Shown one piece after another: positions 50,797 through 58,935 of a DNA stretch of 64,000 nucleotides. The stretch is from PWND01 sp964614525 (GTDB lineage: Bacteria > Bacteroidota > Bacteroidia > Bacteroidales > UBA7960), in NCBI GenBank assembly GCA_964614525.1, contig CAZTPA010000003.1, positions 42,463 to 106,462 on the forward strand, read 5' to 3'. Positions within the stretch are counted from its first letter, which is position 1, and every line of letters starts with the position of its first letter. The position numbers and the translations under genes are program-made. The notes under the pieces were generated by a model. The model made no database searches, was not told where the DNA came from, and saw nothing but the letters and a program-made list of their open reading frames with translations.

Positions 50797-52233
50797 TTAT
50801 TCAATATCTTCCCATTTGTCTTTTTTTCTCATCAGTGATTCGCGTTGCTCTTTCAGCTCATCAAGTTCAGCTTCTTTTCTTGCAATAGCTGCTTTTAGTA
50901 TTTGAATATGATTATTTATGTCATGTGCCGGATCAGAAGAAACTTCATCCAGAAGAGGATTACTCTCAGTTTCTGACAGACTGCTTATGATGTCGTAATC
51001 TTTGTTAATTTCATTTTGTAATGCCTCAATTTTCATATCAACATCAGAAACCTGATAATTGATATGCAATTCAATTTTATCTTTTTTTGCAGCATAATAT
51101 TCATCTTGTCTTTGATGCAGAATGTCAAATGAAGCTTGCAATTTTTTGTAAAGTTCTTCGCGCTCTTCAGCTTTCATCTTTATGCCTTTAAATTCTGTCT
51201 GTACTCTTTTAAGATGTTCTTTGGTTTTTTTGAATTCCATTGAGCTTTGTGCTCTCTCATATGCTGCAAGAACCATGGGTTTTAGGCGTTGGTAGTTTTC
51301 AATAGCTTCTTTGTTGCGGAAGTTAAAATAATCTTCCTGTCTTTGTTTTATCGTTTCAAAAGCATTCTGAAGTCTTTGGTATAAAGCTTCTCTGTCTTCC
51401 TTCAGCAATTTGTAGTCTCTAAATGTTTGCTGAATTTGCTTTAGTCTTTCAAAAGATTCTTTGAAATTTTCGGAATTTTTTGCAATATCTTCTCCTTCGG
51501 CTATAAGTGATTCCACTAATTTGGTATTGTCCTTTGCATTAGCTTCAAATTCCGATTTTTCTTCTTCGCGCCGAATTTTTAAAATAGTAAAACCATCTTG
51601 CAACTTATTAAGCAATTGATTTCTAACTTCATAACTTAAGTCTGATTCTCTCACTTTTTTCTGATAATTTATCAGCTTTTGCCACAAATCTGAAATATCA
51701 GAAGCATTTTCTGCATTTTGCACAAGAGTTTCAATTTCCGGCATTAAATCTTCTTTTATAATCAGAGATTCTTTTTCTTTAACTAAGTTTTTCTTTTCGC
51801 GTCTTTCTTTAAGCAAATCAAAAGCTTCCTGTAACTGAGAATATAAAGTTTCCCGAATTTCTTTTTCCATTCGTATACCTTTAAACTCTTGCTGAACTTT
51901 TATACAAAAATTCCATGCATCATTTATATCCTCATCCTCAGCATATTTCGCATTTATAAGAGCTTCTTCTACTTTTGGAGTGAGCGTTTCGCGATTTTTG
52001 AATGATTCATTTTGAAATTCTTCTTTATCTTTTTCATAAAGAGTATTTACCTTTTCAAAACATTCATCAAAAATTAAATTGATTTCTTTTTTTTGGTCTA
52101 AAGTAAGATCGGCATCATGTGATGCTGCTCTCAATTCAATTAAATCACTTTTTATCTCTCTGAAATTCGAAGAGTTAACAGTATTGTTGAGTTTTGTCAG
52201 TTGTTCTTTTAGCAATAAATAATTTATGCTCAT
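50797..52233 (-). CDS. Repeat-rich coiled-coil protein (DUF349-like)
   Basis: A 478-residue charged, helical protein. An imperfect unit of roughly 80-90 residues repeats about four times, each ending near a LxxxLQxAFxxLxxRRE/RQ pattern (LYSQLQEAFDLLKERREKK, LLNKLQDGFTILKIRREE, LYQRLQNAFETIKQRQEDY, LYKKLQASFDILHQRQDEY). This resembles DUF349 repeats. The C-terminal 60 residues are an Arg/Glu-rich coiled coil ending DKWEDIE. I chose the ATG at 52233: a -7 box (coding strand TACTTTTG) at 52249-52256 lies inside the longer frame, which begins at 52296. No enzymatic motif is visible; a scaffold or ribosome/stress-related role is possible. Confidence 0.6.
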   Translation of the reverse strand: MSINYLLLKEQLTKLNNTVNSSNFREIKSDLIELRAASHDADLTLDQKKEINLIFDECFEKVNTLYEKDKEEFQNESFKNRETLTPKVEEALINAKYAEDEDINDAWNFCIKVQQEFKGIRMEKEIRETLYSQLQEAFDLLKERREKKNLVKEKESLIIKEDLMPEIETLVQNAENASDISDLWQKLINYQKKVRESDLSYEVRNQLLNKLQDGFTILKIRREEEKSEFEANAKDNTKLVESLIAEGEDIAKNSENFKESFERLKQIQQTFRDYKLLKEDREALYQRLQNAFETIKQRQEDYFNFRNKEAIENYQRLKPMVLAAYERAQSSMEFKKTKEHLKRVQTEFKGIKMKAEEREELYKKLQASFDILHQRQDEYYAAKKDKIELHINYQVSDVDMKIEALQNEINKDYDIISSLSETESNPLLDEVSSDPAHDINNHIQILKAAIARKEAELDELKEQRESLMRKKDKWEDIE

Positions 52234-52248
52234 ATTTGCGTTTTTTTT

Positions 52249-52256
52249 CAAAAGTA
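52249..52256 (-). promoter_or_regulatory. -7 box for the coiled-coil gene
   Basis: The coding strand reads TACTTTTG, 16 bases upstream of the ATG at 52233. Confidence 0.5.
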
Positions 52257-52325
52257 CAAAAAAGATACTTAGCTTAAATTTGAGTTTTTTTCCCAAAAAA
52301 CAAAGATTTTAAAATAGCTATATGA

Positions 52326-52333
52326 TATTTTTG
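52326..52333 (+). promoter_or_regulatory. -7 box for hpt
   Basis: TATTTTTG, 42 bases before the hpt ATG. It lies 69 bases from the divergent box at 52249, so the two genes share one short promoter region. Confidence 0.5.
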
Positions 52334-52375
52334 TAATTTAGCATTTTTCCGGAAAATAATAACAGAATAGGATAA

Positions 52376-52912
52376 ATGAGCACGATTCAGTTAAAAGATA
52401 AACGATTTGCAAAGTATATTGACTCAGATAGAATTTTATCTGCTGTGGATGCACTTGGGCGTAAAATGAGTTATGATTATAACGGACGCATTCCTTTATT
52501 TTTAGTAGTTTTGAACGGTTCATTTATGTTTGCCTCGGACCTAATGAAGACATTCGTAGGTGATTGTGAGATTAGTTTTATTAGATTAAGTTCTTACCAA
52601 GGCACAAAATCAACAGAAGAAGTAAAAACTGTTTTAGGCTTAAATGAAAACCTTAAAGACAGAGATATAATAATTTTGGAAGATATTATTGATAGTGGAA
52701 TTACAATAAATCATTTGATTAAGGATTTAGCCACCTATCAACCGGCATCATTAAAGGTAGCTACATTTTTGTTGAAACCCGATGCACTGAGAACAGAAAT
52801 AAAACCTGATTATGTCGGCATGGAAATTCCTAATGATTTTATTGTAGGATACGGCCTTGATTATAATGGGTTCGGCAGAAATTTGCCTGATATTTATAAA
52901 ATTGTTGAATAA
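52376..52912 (+). CDS. hpt: Hypoxanthine-type phosphoribosyltransferase
   Basis: A 178-residue type I phosphoribosyltransferase. The PRPP-binding loop is IILEDIIDSGITINHL, and an earlier PLFLVVLNGSFMFASDLM is the first loop. A KPDYVGMEIPNDFIVGYGLDY segment near the C-terminus matches hypoxanthine phosphoribosyltransferases. It salvages hypoxanthine, and probably guanine, with PRPP in the cytoplasm. adk and obg follow in the same direction, with 50-base and 32-base gaps. Confidence 0.92.
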   Translation: MSTIQLKDKRFAKYIDSDRILSAVDALGRKMSYDYNGRIPLFLVVLNGSFMFASDLMKTFVGDCEISFIRLSSYQGTKSTEEVKTVLGLNENLKDRDIIILEDIIDSGITINHLIKDLATYQPASLKVATFLLKPDALRTEIKPDYVGMEIPNDFIVGYGLDYNGFGRNLPDIYKIVE

Positions 52913-52962
52913 GTAAATATAAGTCAAACACAAGTCACATAAGCGACAATAATACGTGATCT

Positions 52963-53556
52963 ATGCTTAACATTATAATTTTTGGCCCTCCGGGGTCCGG
53001 TAAAGGGACTCAATCTTCCCTTATTGTTCAGAAGTATAACCTTGTTCATCTTTCAACCGGAGATATTCTTCGTCAGGAAATAGAAGAGCAAACAGCTGTT
53101 GGTAAGGAAGCCAAAAAATTTATTGATGATGGACTTTTGGTTCCTGATGAGATTGTTTTGAAGATTTTGTATCACAAAGCTTCAGATAATGCTTTAGCAG
53201 AAGGTTTTGTTTTTGACGGTTTTCCCAGAACAATTGTTCAGGCAGAAATTTTGGATAAGATGCTGGAGAAACGCAAAATGCCTATTGATGTGGTAATCAG
53301 TGTGGAAGTTAAAGAGGAAGAATTGTTTAAGCGTATGATGGGGCGTGCTGAAGATTCAGGACGTTCTGATGATAATGAAGAAACTATTAAGAAAAGAATA
53401 GAAGTTTATAAAAACCAAACTTATCCATTAATAGATTACTATAGAAGACAGGGCAAACTTGTTGCTGTTAACGGGATGGAATCTGTTGATAAAGTTTTTG
53501 AGAAAATCTCACGTTCAATCGACTTTTTTAGAGAGAAAAGGCAAATAATTCCTTAG
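52963..53556 (+). CDS. adk: Adenylate kinase
   Basis: A 197-residue nucleoside monophosphate kinase. The P-loop is IIFGPPGSGKGTQSSLI, the AMP-binding part is VHLSTGDILRQEI, and VFDGFPRTIVQAE is the NMP-lid hinge. The LID domain is the short form: MGRAEDSGRSDDNEET, with no zinc-finger or long insertion. This enzyme interconverts ATP + AMP and two ADP, balancing adenylate pools. It is probably in the hpt-adk-obg operon. Confidence 0.96.
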   Translation: MLNIIIFGPPGSGKGTQSSLIVQKYNLVHLSTGDILRQEIEEQTAVGKEAKKFIDDGLLVPDEIVLKILYHKASDNALAEGFVFDGFPRTIVQAEILDKMLEKRKMPIDVVISVEVKEEELFKRMMGRAEDSGRSDDNEETIKKRIEVYKNQTYPLIDYYRRQGKLVAVNGMESVDKVFEKISRSIDFFREKRQIIP

Positions 53557-53588
53557 TTTCTTGTTATTTCATTTATTTAATTTGTAAT

Positions 53589-54584
53589 ATGGCGTCAAAT
53601 TTTGTTGATCATATAAATATTTATTGTCGTTCCGGAAAAGGTGGCGCCGGTTCAAATCATTTACATAGAGCTAAATATATAACCAAAGGCGGACCTGATG
53701 GTGGTGATGGCGGACAGGGTGGACATGTAATTCTTAAAGGAAATTCAAATCTATGGACACTTCTGCACCTGAGATATACCAAGCAAATTAATGCAGAATC
53801 CGGCAAACCCGGTGCATCCCAGCAAAAATCAGGTGCAGCCGGAAAAAATGCTATTATTGAAGTGCCTTTGGGAACCGTTGCTAAAGATGCTGATACCGGC
53901 GAAGTAATGGTGGAAATTACAGAGCATAATGAAACTGTTATCCTTCTGCCGGGAGGACGTGGAGGACAGGGAAATACTCATTTCAAATCGGCTACGCGAC
54001 AAACACCAAGATACTCTCAGCCGGGTGAACCCGGAATTGAAAAAGAGGTTGTACTTGAATTGAAAGTGCTTGCTGATGTTGGCCTGGTTGGCTTTCCCAA
54101 TGCAGGAAAATCTACTCTTCTGTCAGTTGTGTCTGCAGCTAAACCCAAAATTGCCGATTATCCGTTTACTACCTTAGTTCCAAATCTTGGTATTGTGCCA
54201 TATAGAGATCATAAATCTTTTGTGATGGCCGATATTCCCGGAATTATTGAAGGCGCACATCTCGGTAAAGGCATAGGTCTTAGGTTTTTAAGACATATTG
54301 AGAGAAATTCCGTTCTTTTGTTTATGGTGCCCGCTGATTCGGAGAGTATAAAAAAAGAATTTAATATTTTATTGAAGGAACTTGAATTGTATAATCCGGA
54401 ACTGCTCGATAAAACCAGAATCCTTGCTGTGTCTAAGTGCGATCTTCTTAGTGAAAGTGAGCTTAAAAAGAAAAGTAAAAAAATGCCTGACGTTCCTGCT
54501 TTATTCATCTCTTCTCATACTAACAAAGGTATAATGGAGTTGAAGGATGTGTTATGGAAATATTTAAATGAGGATATTGAATAA
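53589..54584 (+). CDS. obg: GTPase Obg
   Basis: A 331-residue Obg GTPase. The N-terminal glycine-rich Obg fold reads GKGGAGSNHLHRAKYITKGG and GPDGGDGGQGGHVIL. The G domain has LVGFPNAGKSTLLSVVS (G1), YPFTTLVPNLG (G2), ADIPGIIEGAHLGKGIG (G3) and an AVSKCDLL (G4). A C-terminal OCT domain is absent, as in many Bacteroidota. It binds the large ribosomal subunit and helps its assembly. The PAP2-type gene begins 44 bases downstream. Confidence 0.95.
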   Translation: MASNFVDHINIYCRSGKGGAGSNHLHRAKYITKGGPDGGDGGQGGHVILKGNSNLWTLLHLRYTKQINAESGKPGASQQKSGAAGKNAIIEVPLGTVAKDADTGEVMVEITEHNETVILLPGGRGGQGNTHFKSATRQTPRYSQPGEPGIEKEVVLELKVLADVGLVGFPNAGKSTLLSVVSAAKPKIADYPFTTLVPNLGIVPYRDHKSFVMADIPGIIEGAHLGKGIGLRFLRHIERNSVLLFMVPADSESIKKEFNILLKELELYNPELLDKTRILAVSKCDLLSESELKKKSKKMPDVPALFISSHTNKGIMELKDVLWKYLNEDIE

Positions 54585-54627
54585 TTTTATATAAATTTTT
54601 CTGTTGAAATATATATAATATAACAGT

Positions 54628-55206
54628 ATGCTAGAAACTTTGCTAAATCTTGACAGGGATTTATTCCTTTTTTTAAATGGAATTAATAATTCCTTCTTTG
54701 ATGTAATAATGTACCACATAAGTGAAAAGTACACCTGGATACCTTTATATGCATTTCTTCTTTACCTTTTCATAAAAGAGTATAAATGGAAAACCCTTTT
54801 ATTCCTGGTATTAGTAATTATTTCAATTGCTATTAGTGATCAATTATCAGGAATATTCAAGTCTTATTTTGAAAGATTACGACCGTGTCACGATCCCGAA
54901 ATACAGCATTTGGTGCATTTTATCAAATGTGGAGGAAAATATGCTTTCTTTTCTGCACATGCCTCCAGCACATTCACTTTGGCCGCTTTTGTAGCTTTCT
55001 TTTTTAGAAGTAAGAAATATTTATACCTGAGAATAATTTTCTTTACTTATGCTGCATTAAATGCATATAGCAGGATATACCTCGGTGTACATTATCCGGG
55101 AGATGTTATAGTAGGGACTGCTTTCGGTAGTTTTATCGGTTTTTCTATTGGATATCTGGGTATGAAATTTCTCAAAGTTCAGCCGATAAATAATTCGGAC
55201 TCATAA
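54628..55206 (+). CDS. PAP2-family membrane phosphatase
   Basis: A 192-residue integral membrane phosphatase with about five to six helices. The three active-site motifs are KSYFERLRPC, FSAHASST and SRIYLGVHYPGDV, with His in the last two. Enzymes of this class dephosphorylate undecaprenyl diphosphate, phosphatidic acid or lipid A; the substrate cannot be set here. The Ser-Ala-His form of motif 2 differs from the usual PSGH, as often happens in the family. It is 44 bases after obg and may share its transcript. Confidence 0.88.
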   Translation: MLETLLNLDRDLFLFLNGINNSFFDVIMYHISEKYTWIPLYAFLLYLFIKEYKWKTLLFLVLVIISIAISDQLSGIFKSYFERLRPCHDPEIQHLVHFIKCGGKYAFFSAHASSTFTLAAFVAFFFRSKKYLYLRIIFFTYAALNAYSRIYLGVHYPGDVIVGTAFGSFIGFSIGYLGMKFLKVQPINNSDS

Positions 55207-55213
55207 CTACAGA

Positions 55214-55675
55214 TTAATATCCCAGTTCTTTTCCTTCAATCTTTTCTATATTTAGTTTGAAAATTACAAGATTATTAATTGAAGGTGCATTATATGGAAA
55301 ATCTTTTCCGGTATATTTCTGCATTATAATATTCATACACTTAATCTTTTCATCATAATCTTCCACAAATTCAACTTTGCCAAATGCAATAACACTTCTG
55401 TATTTCATGGCATAACTGCATGCCACAGATTCATTTCTGAAAAACAATTTGTGATCAGTACTGAAACTTACACAGAGATTTGGGTTTTTCTTCAGAATAT
55501 TCAGTTTCATACCTCCGGGCCCTGTGTGGAAGTATAGAATATTATTTTCATAAGCGAAATTAAACGGCAAAACATAAGGCAAGTTATTCTCATCAGCCAT
55601 GCCGATATAACAAACATCGCACTTATCAATGATAAACTTAATCCTTTCCGGATCTGTAAAAACAGGGTTGTTCAT
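55214..55675 (-). CDS. Pyridoxamine 5'-phosphate oxidase-like flavoprotein
   Basis: A 153-residue split-barrel protein of the FMN-binding group. It begins DPERIKFIIDKCDVCYIGMADENNLPYVLPF (in pieces CDVCYIGMADENNLPYVLP and FAYENNILYFHTGPGGMK), followed by KNPNLCVSFSTD. This is the signature of the NimA/pyridoxamine oxidase-related family. Such proteins bind FMN or F420 and may reduce nitroaromatic or unknown substrates. Function is not assigned. A -7 box (coding strand TATATTTG) is at 55750-55757. Confidence 0.85.
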   Translation of the reverse strand: MNNPVFTDPERIKFIIDKCDVCYIGMADENNLPYVLPFNFAYENNILYFHTGPGGMKLNILKKNPNLCVSFSTDHKLFFRNESVACSYAMKYRSVIAFGKVEFVEDYDEKIKCMNIIMQKYTGKDFPYNAPSINNLVIFKLNIEKIEGKELGY

Positions 55676-55749
55676 ATAACTTAAATGTTTAGTAATTTAC
55701 TCTGTGTTATCTATGCTTTAATTAATAAAACTTACTTGATAATCATTCA

Positions 55750-55757
55750 CAAATATA
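55750..55757 (-). promoter_or_regulatory. -7 box for the FMN-binding protein gene
   Basis: The coding strand reads TATATTTG, 74 bases upstream of the start. Confidence 0.4.
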
Positions 55758-55875
55758 TAAAATCAAAATAGTTTTTTATCAGTATTCAACAATTGTTTAT
55801 AACGATTTTATCAAAAATTAAAAATATTGAAGGAAATTTCATATAATTGCAATGCAAAGGATAAAAAACAAAATT

Positions 55876-56631
55876 ATGGGAAAAATCATAGCTATTAGCA
55901 ATCATAAGGGTGGAGTGGGTAAAACAACGTCTGCAATAAATTTTGGTGCAGCATTAGCAAAATCAGGTAAGAAAGTTCTGCTTATTGATTTTGACCCTCA
56001 GTCAAATCTAAGCCAAAGTCTTGATATTTTAGAACCGGAAACAGATATCTATTCTGTTATAAAAGAAGAAAAAGAATTCGAACCCATCAAACTTTTTAAA
56101 AATTTATATTTAATGCCTTCTGTCAGTAATTTAGGTGCTGCTGAAATAGAGCTTGCCGCAGAAGCAGGCCGAGAATATATACTGTCAGAAATATTGGATG
56201 ATGTAAAAGTCGATTTTGAATATATTATTATAGACTGCCCTCCATCATTGGGCCTTCTTACAATAAATGCATTTACCGCTGCCGATGAAGTATTGATACC
56301 TATGCAAGCAGAGTTTCTTTCTTTGCAAGGCATTGGAAAGTTGCTGGCGCTTGTTGAAAAAATCAAAAAAAGACTTAATGAGAAACTTACTATCGCCGGT
56401 ATTTTTATAACTCAATTCGACAGAAGGAAAGTGTTAAACAGACATGTTCTTGATACTATTGAAGGCCATTTTGGTGAAAAAGTTTATGAAACAACGATAA
56501 GAAATAATGTAGCACTTGCAGAAGCGCCAAACTCCGGTCTTGATATTTATAGGTACCAAGAGGAAAGCAATGGAGCTTTCGATTATAAACAGCTTACAAA
56601 AGAGTATCTCAAAAGAGAAAAAAATATGTAA
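55876..56631 (+). CDS. ParA/Soj-family ATPase
   Basis: A 251-residue deviant Walker A ATPase, read from the ATG at 55876 (MGKIIAISNHKGGVGKT). The start at 55852 would add an unlikely basic extension. The motifs are NHKGGVGKTTSAINFGAALAKSG, IDFDPQSNLSQSL and IIIDCPPSLGLLTINA. Proteins of this type segregate chromosomes with ParB or position other cargo. No parB lies in the window; the next gene is a BlaI-like repressor 63 bases downstream. So a chromosome-partition role is not supported by context, and a free or specialised ParA is possible. Confidence 0.88.
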   Translation: MGKIIAISNHKGGVGKTTSAINFGAALAKSGKKVLLIDFDPQSNLSQSLDILEPETDIYSVIKEEKEFEPIKLFKNLYLMPSVSNLGAAEIELAAEAGREYILSEILDDVKVDFEYIIIDCPPSLGLLTINAFTAADEVLIPMQAEFLSLQGIGKLLALVEKIKKRLNEKLTIAGIFITQFDRRKVLNRHVLDTIEGHFGEKVYETTIRNNVALAEAPNSGLDIYRYQEESNGAFDYKQLTKEYLKREKNM

Positions 56632-56694
56632 TTTTTCTTTTGATAGTGGTATTTTCGTTGCAAATTGAATATCTGATTTTAAAATTGTCTATAA

Positions 56695-57090
56695 ATGAAA
56701 GAACTAACAAGAGCTGAAGAACAATTTATGCAGGTTCTTTGGGAATTAAAATCAGCTTCTATAAAAGATATTGTTGCATATCTTCATGAGCCTCGTCCTA
56801 AATACACCACTGTATCTACAATTATAAGAATACTTGAAAAAAAAGAATTTGTTGGGCACACAGCAAAAGGCAGAAATTTTATTTATCATCCCTTAGTTGA
56901 TAAAAAGCAATATGCCCGCTTTTTAATGAGAAACCTATTATCTAAATACTTTCAGAATTCTATTCGTCAGATGGTTTATTTTCTTTCTCACGAAAAAAAT
57001 CTTACATCATCAGAACTGGAGGAGATTCGAAACCTCATAGATGTTGAAATCAGGCGAAAAGATGAACCCGGTCAGGATATGATTAAATAG
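56695..57090 (+). CDS. BlaI/MecI/CopY-family transcriptional repressor
   Basis: A 131-residue winged-helix repressor. Residues about 5-80 read LTRAEEQFMQVLWELKSASIKDIV (in pieces LTRAEEQFMQVLWEL and SIKDIV), then TTVSTIIRILEKKEFVGHTAKGR, as in BlaI. The BlaI protease-cleavage partner BlaR1/M56, normally adjacent, is missing. No beta-lactamase or copper gene is next to it. Its final 8 bases overlap the convergent transporter gene. Confidence 0.88.
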   Translation: MKELTRAEEQFMQVLWELKSASIKDIVAYLHEPRPKYTTVSTIIRILEKKEFVGHTAKGRNFIYHPLVDKKQYARFLMRNLLSKYFQNSIRQMVYFLSHEKNLTSSELEEIRNLIDVEIRRKDEPGQDMIK

Positions 57091-58672
57091 CTGCAAGTAT
57101 TTGTGAAAATACAATCATCATAACCAAAGCCATTGGATAAACTGTAGCATAGGCTACAGCAGAAGCTTCGCAGGAACTTTTGCCGTCAATCACTGCAAGT
57201 CCGGGAGTGGATGTCATACTGCCGGCAATAACTCCCATGAGAGTCAAAAAATTAAATTTAAACAAATAATGCCCAATAAAAAATGCTATAATCATTGGTA
57301 TTATGGTCACTGTAAATCCAACAGATATTATTGACCAACCATAAAGACTCCAGGTTTCAGCAATTTGTGAACCTGCATGAGTGCCTACAGTAGCCAAAAA
57401 CATAAGCATCCCCAGTTTTCTGAGTAATTGGTTTCCACTTCCCGACATTGACCAGATTATGTTTCCGGTTTTCCCTACTTTGCTCAGTATTAAAGCTGTT
57501 GCCAAAACTCCTCCTGTTATACCTAAAGAAAAATCAAAAAATCCAAATATGGGTATGCTAATAGAGCCAATCATAATACCGATAATAATACCGAGGCTTA
57601 TTGGTAAAAAGTTTGTTTCACTAAGGCGCTTTTCATTATTCCCCAGCAACTTCATTACATTGCGCATGTTTTCTCCATCGCAGGCAACGAGAACCTTATC
57701 TCCAAATCTCAGCCGACTTCCGGCAGATGGACTAATATCTATGCCGCTTCGCCTTATACGCGTGATTGTTGCATTATAATTTTTAGTTATATTTAATGAC
57801 CCCAGAGATTTATTTATTACCTTTTTATTGGTCACAAGTACCCAGTTTACTTTATAATCTTTTTCAAGTGGAATTTCCTCGTCTGTGACCGACCCGATAA
57901 AAAGCCCCGCTTTTTCCAGGGCCTCTTCAGTGCCAACAATCTTTACTATATCTCCCAAAAATAATCTTGTATCTTTTCCGGGAGTGCTTGCAAAACCATT
58001 ATGCTTAACCCTTGAAATTACAGCATTTGTCATTGAACCAAATTTAAGATCCATCAAACTTTTACCGTCAATATTCTTGTTTTCTACAATGAAATTTTTG
58101 TTAGAAACTTCAGGAAAATCTTCTGCCAATTGTTCTTTATAAGATTCTTCTTCTTTTTTGAAATTAATCTTAAATAATAAAGGGAATAAGTTTAGACAAA
58201 TTAATACTCCTACAACTCCCAAGGGGTAGGCTATACCATAACCAATTGATGCCAATGGAGAGTCGGTGGCTTCAATAGCTGCTGCCAGACCCGGCGTGCT
58301 TGTTAATGCTCCGTTGAAAATTCCTATAGACAAACTGGATTCTATATCAAATAAATATCCTAAAGACTTACTTAAAGCAGCAGCAGAGATTATTAAAATA
58401 GAACAAATAATCAGTAATTTATATCCAATTTTACTGAATGCCTGGAAAAATCCCGGCCCGGCCTGAATGCCTATGGTAAAGATGTAAAAAAGCAAACCTA
58501 TTGTTTGAAATTCTATTGGTACTATTAAACCGAAATGGCCTAAAACCAATGCAACAATGATTACTGCAGAAAGATCTAAGGAAAATGACTTGATTTTTAG
58601 CTTACCTACAATAATTCCTATGCTTATTATAAGAAACAGAACAAAATATCCTTCATTAAAAAACTGAGACAT
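57083..58672 (-). CDS. AspT/YidE/YbjL-family transporter
   Basis: A 529-residue membrane protein with two homologous membrane halves (each about six helices) separated by two TrkA-C/RCK_C-like regulatory domains at about residues 190-360. The halves repeat SALTSTPGLAAA-type motifs: GALTSTPGLAAAIEAT and GSMTSTPGLAVIDG. This is the aspartate:alanine exchanger/YidE fold; the substrate is unknown. The gene is in opposite direction to the BlaI-like gene and overlaps it by 8 bases. A -7 box (coding strand TAAATTTG) is at 58744-58751. Confidence 0.88.
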   Translation of the reverse strand: MSQFFNEGYFVLFLIISIGIIVGKLKIKSFSLDLSAVIIVALVLGHFGLIVPIEFQTIGLLFYIFTIGIQAGPGFFQAFSKIGYKLLIICSILIISAAALSKSLGYLFDIESSLSIGIFNGALTSTPGLAAAIEATDSPLASIGYGIAYPLGVVGVLICLNLFPLLFKINFKKEEESYKEQLAEDFPEVSNKNFIVENKNIDGKSLMDLKFGSMTNAVISRVKHNGFASTPGKDTRLFLGDIVKIVGTEEALEKAGLFIGSVTDEEIPLEKDYKVNWVLVTNKKVINKSLGSLNITKNYNATITRIRRSGIDISPSAGSRLRFGDKVLVACDGENMRNVMKLLGNNEKRLSETNFLPISLGIIIGIMIGSISIPIFGFFDFSLGITGGVLATALILSKVGKTGNIIWSMSGSGNQLLRKLGMLMFLATVGTHAGSQIAETWSLYGWSIISVGFTVTIIPMIIAFFIGHYLFKFNFLTLMGVIAGSMTSTPGLAVIDGKSSCEASAVAYATVYPMALVMMIVFSQILAAI

Positions 58673-58743
58673 GAGCTATTTGCATTTTATATTTGTTCCT
58701 TGCTTTTTTAACGTATTTAATAAGCAGGGAATCATATTTTTTG

Positions 58744-58751
58744 CAAATTTA
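58744..58751 (-). promoter_or_regulatory. -7 box for the transporter gene
   Basis: The coding strand reads TAAATTTG, 71 bases before the start. Confidence 0.45.
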
Positions 58752-58935
58752 TAAATTAAAAATGTTTTTTAGGAAATAATATAAGCCACGCGCCAAAATT
58801 AAAATATCAAATGCAAATTCTCATGGGTTAAATATTAAAGCATTTGACATCCATAAGTTTTAAAACATATTTTATAAAAACTGGCTATTACTAATAAGTT
58901 CAGTTCAAGATTTACTTTTCCTATCAACAATGAAT

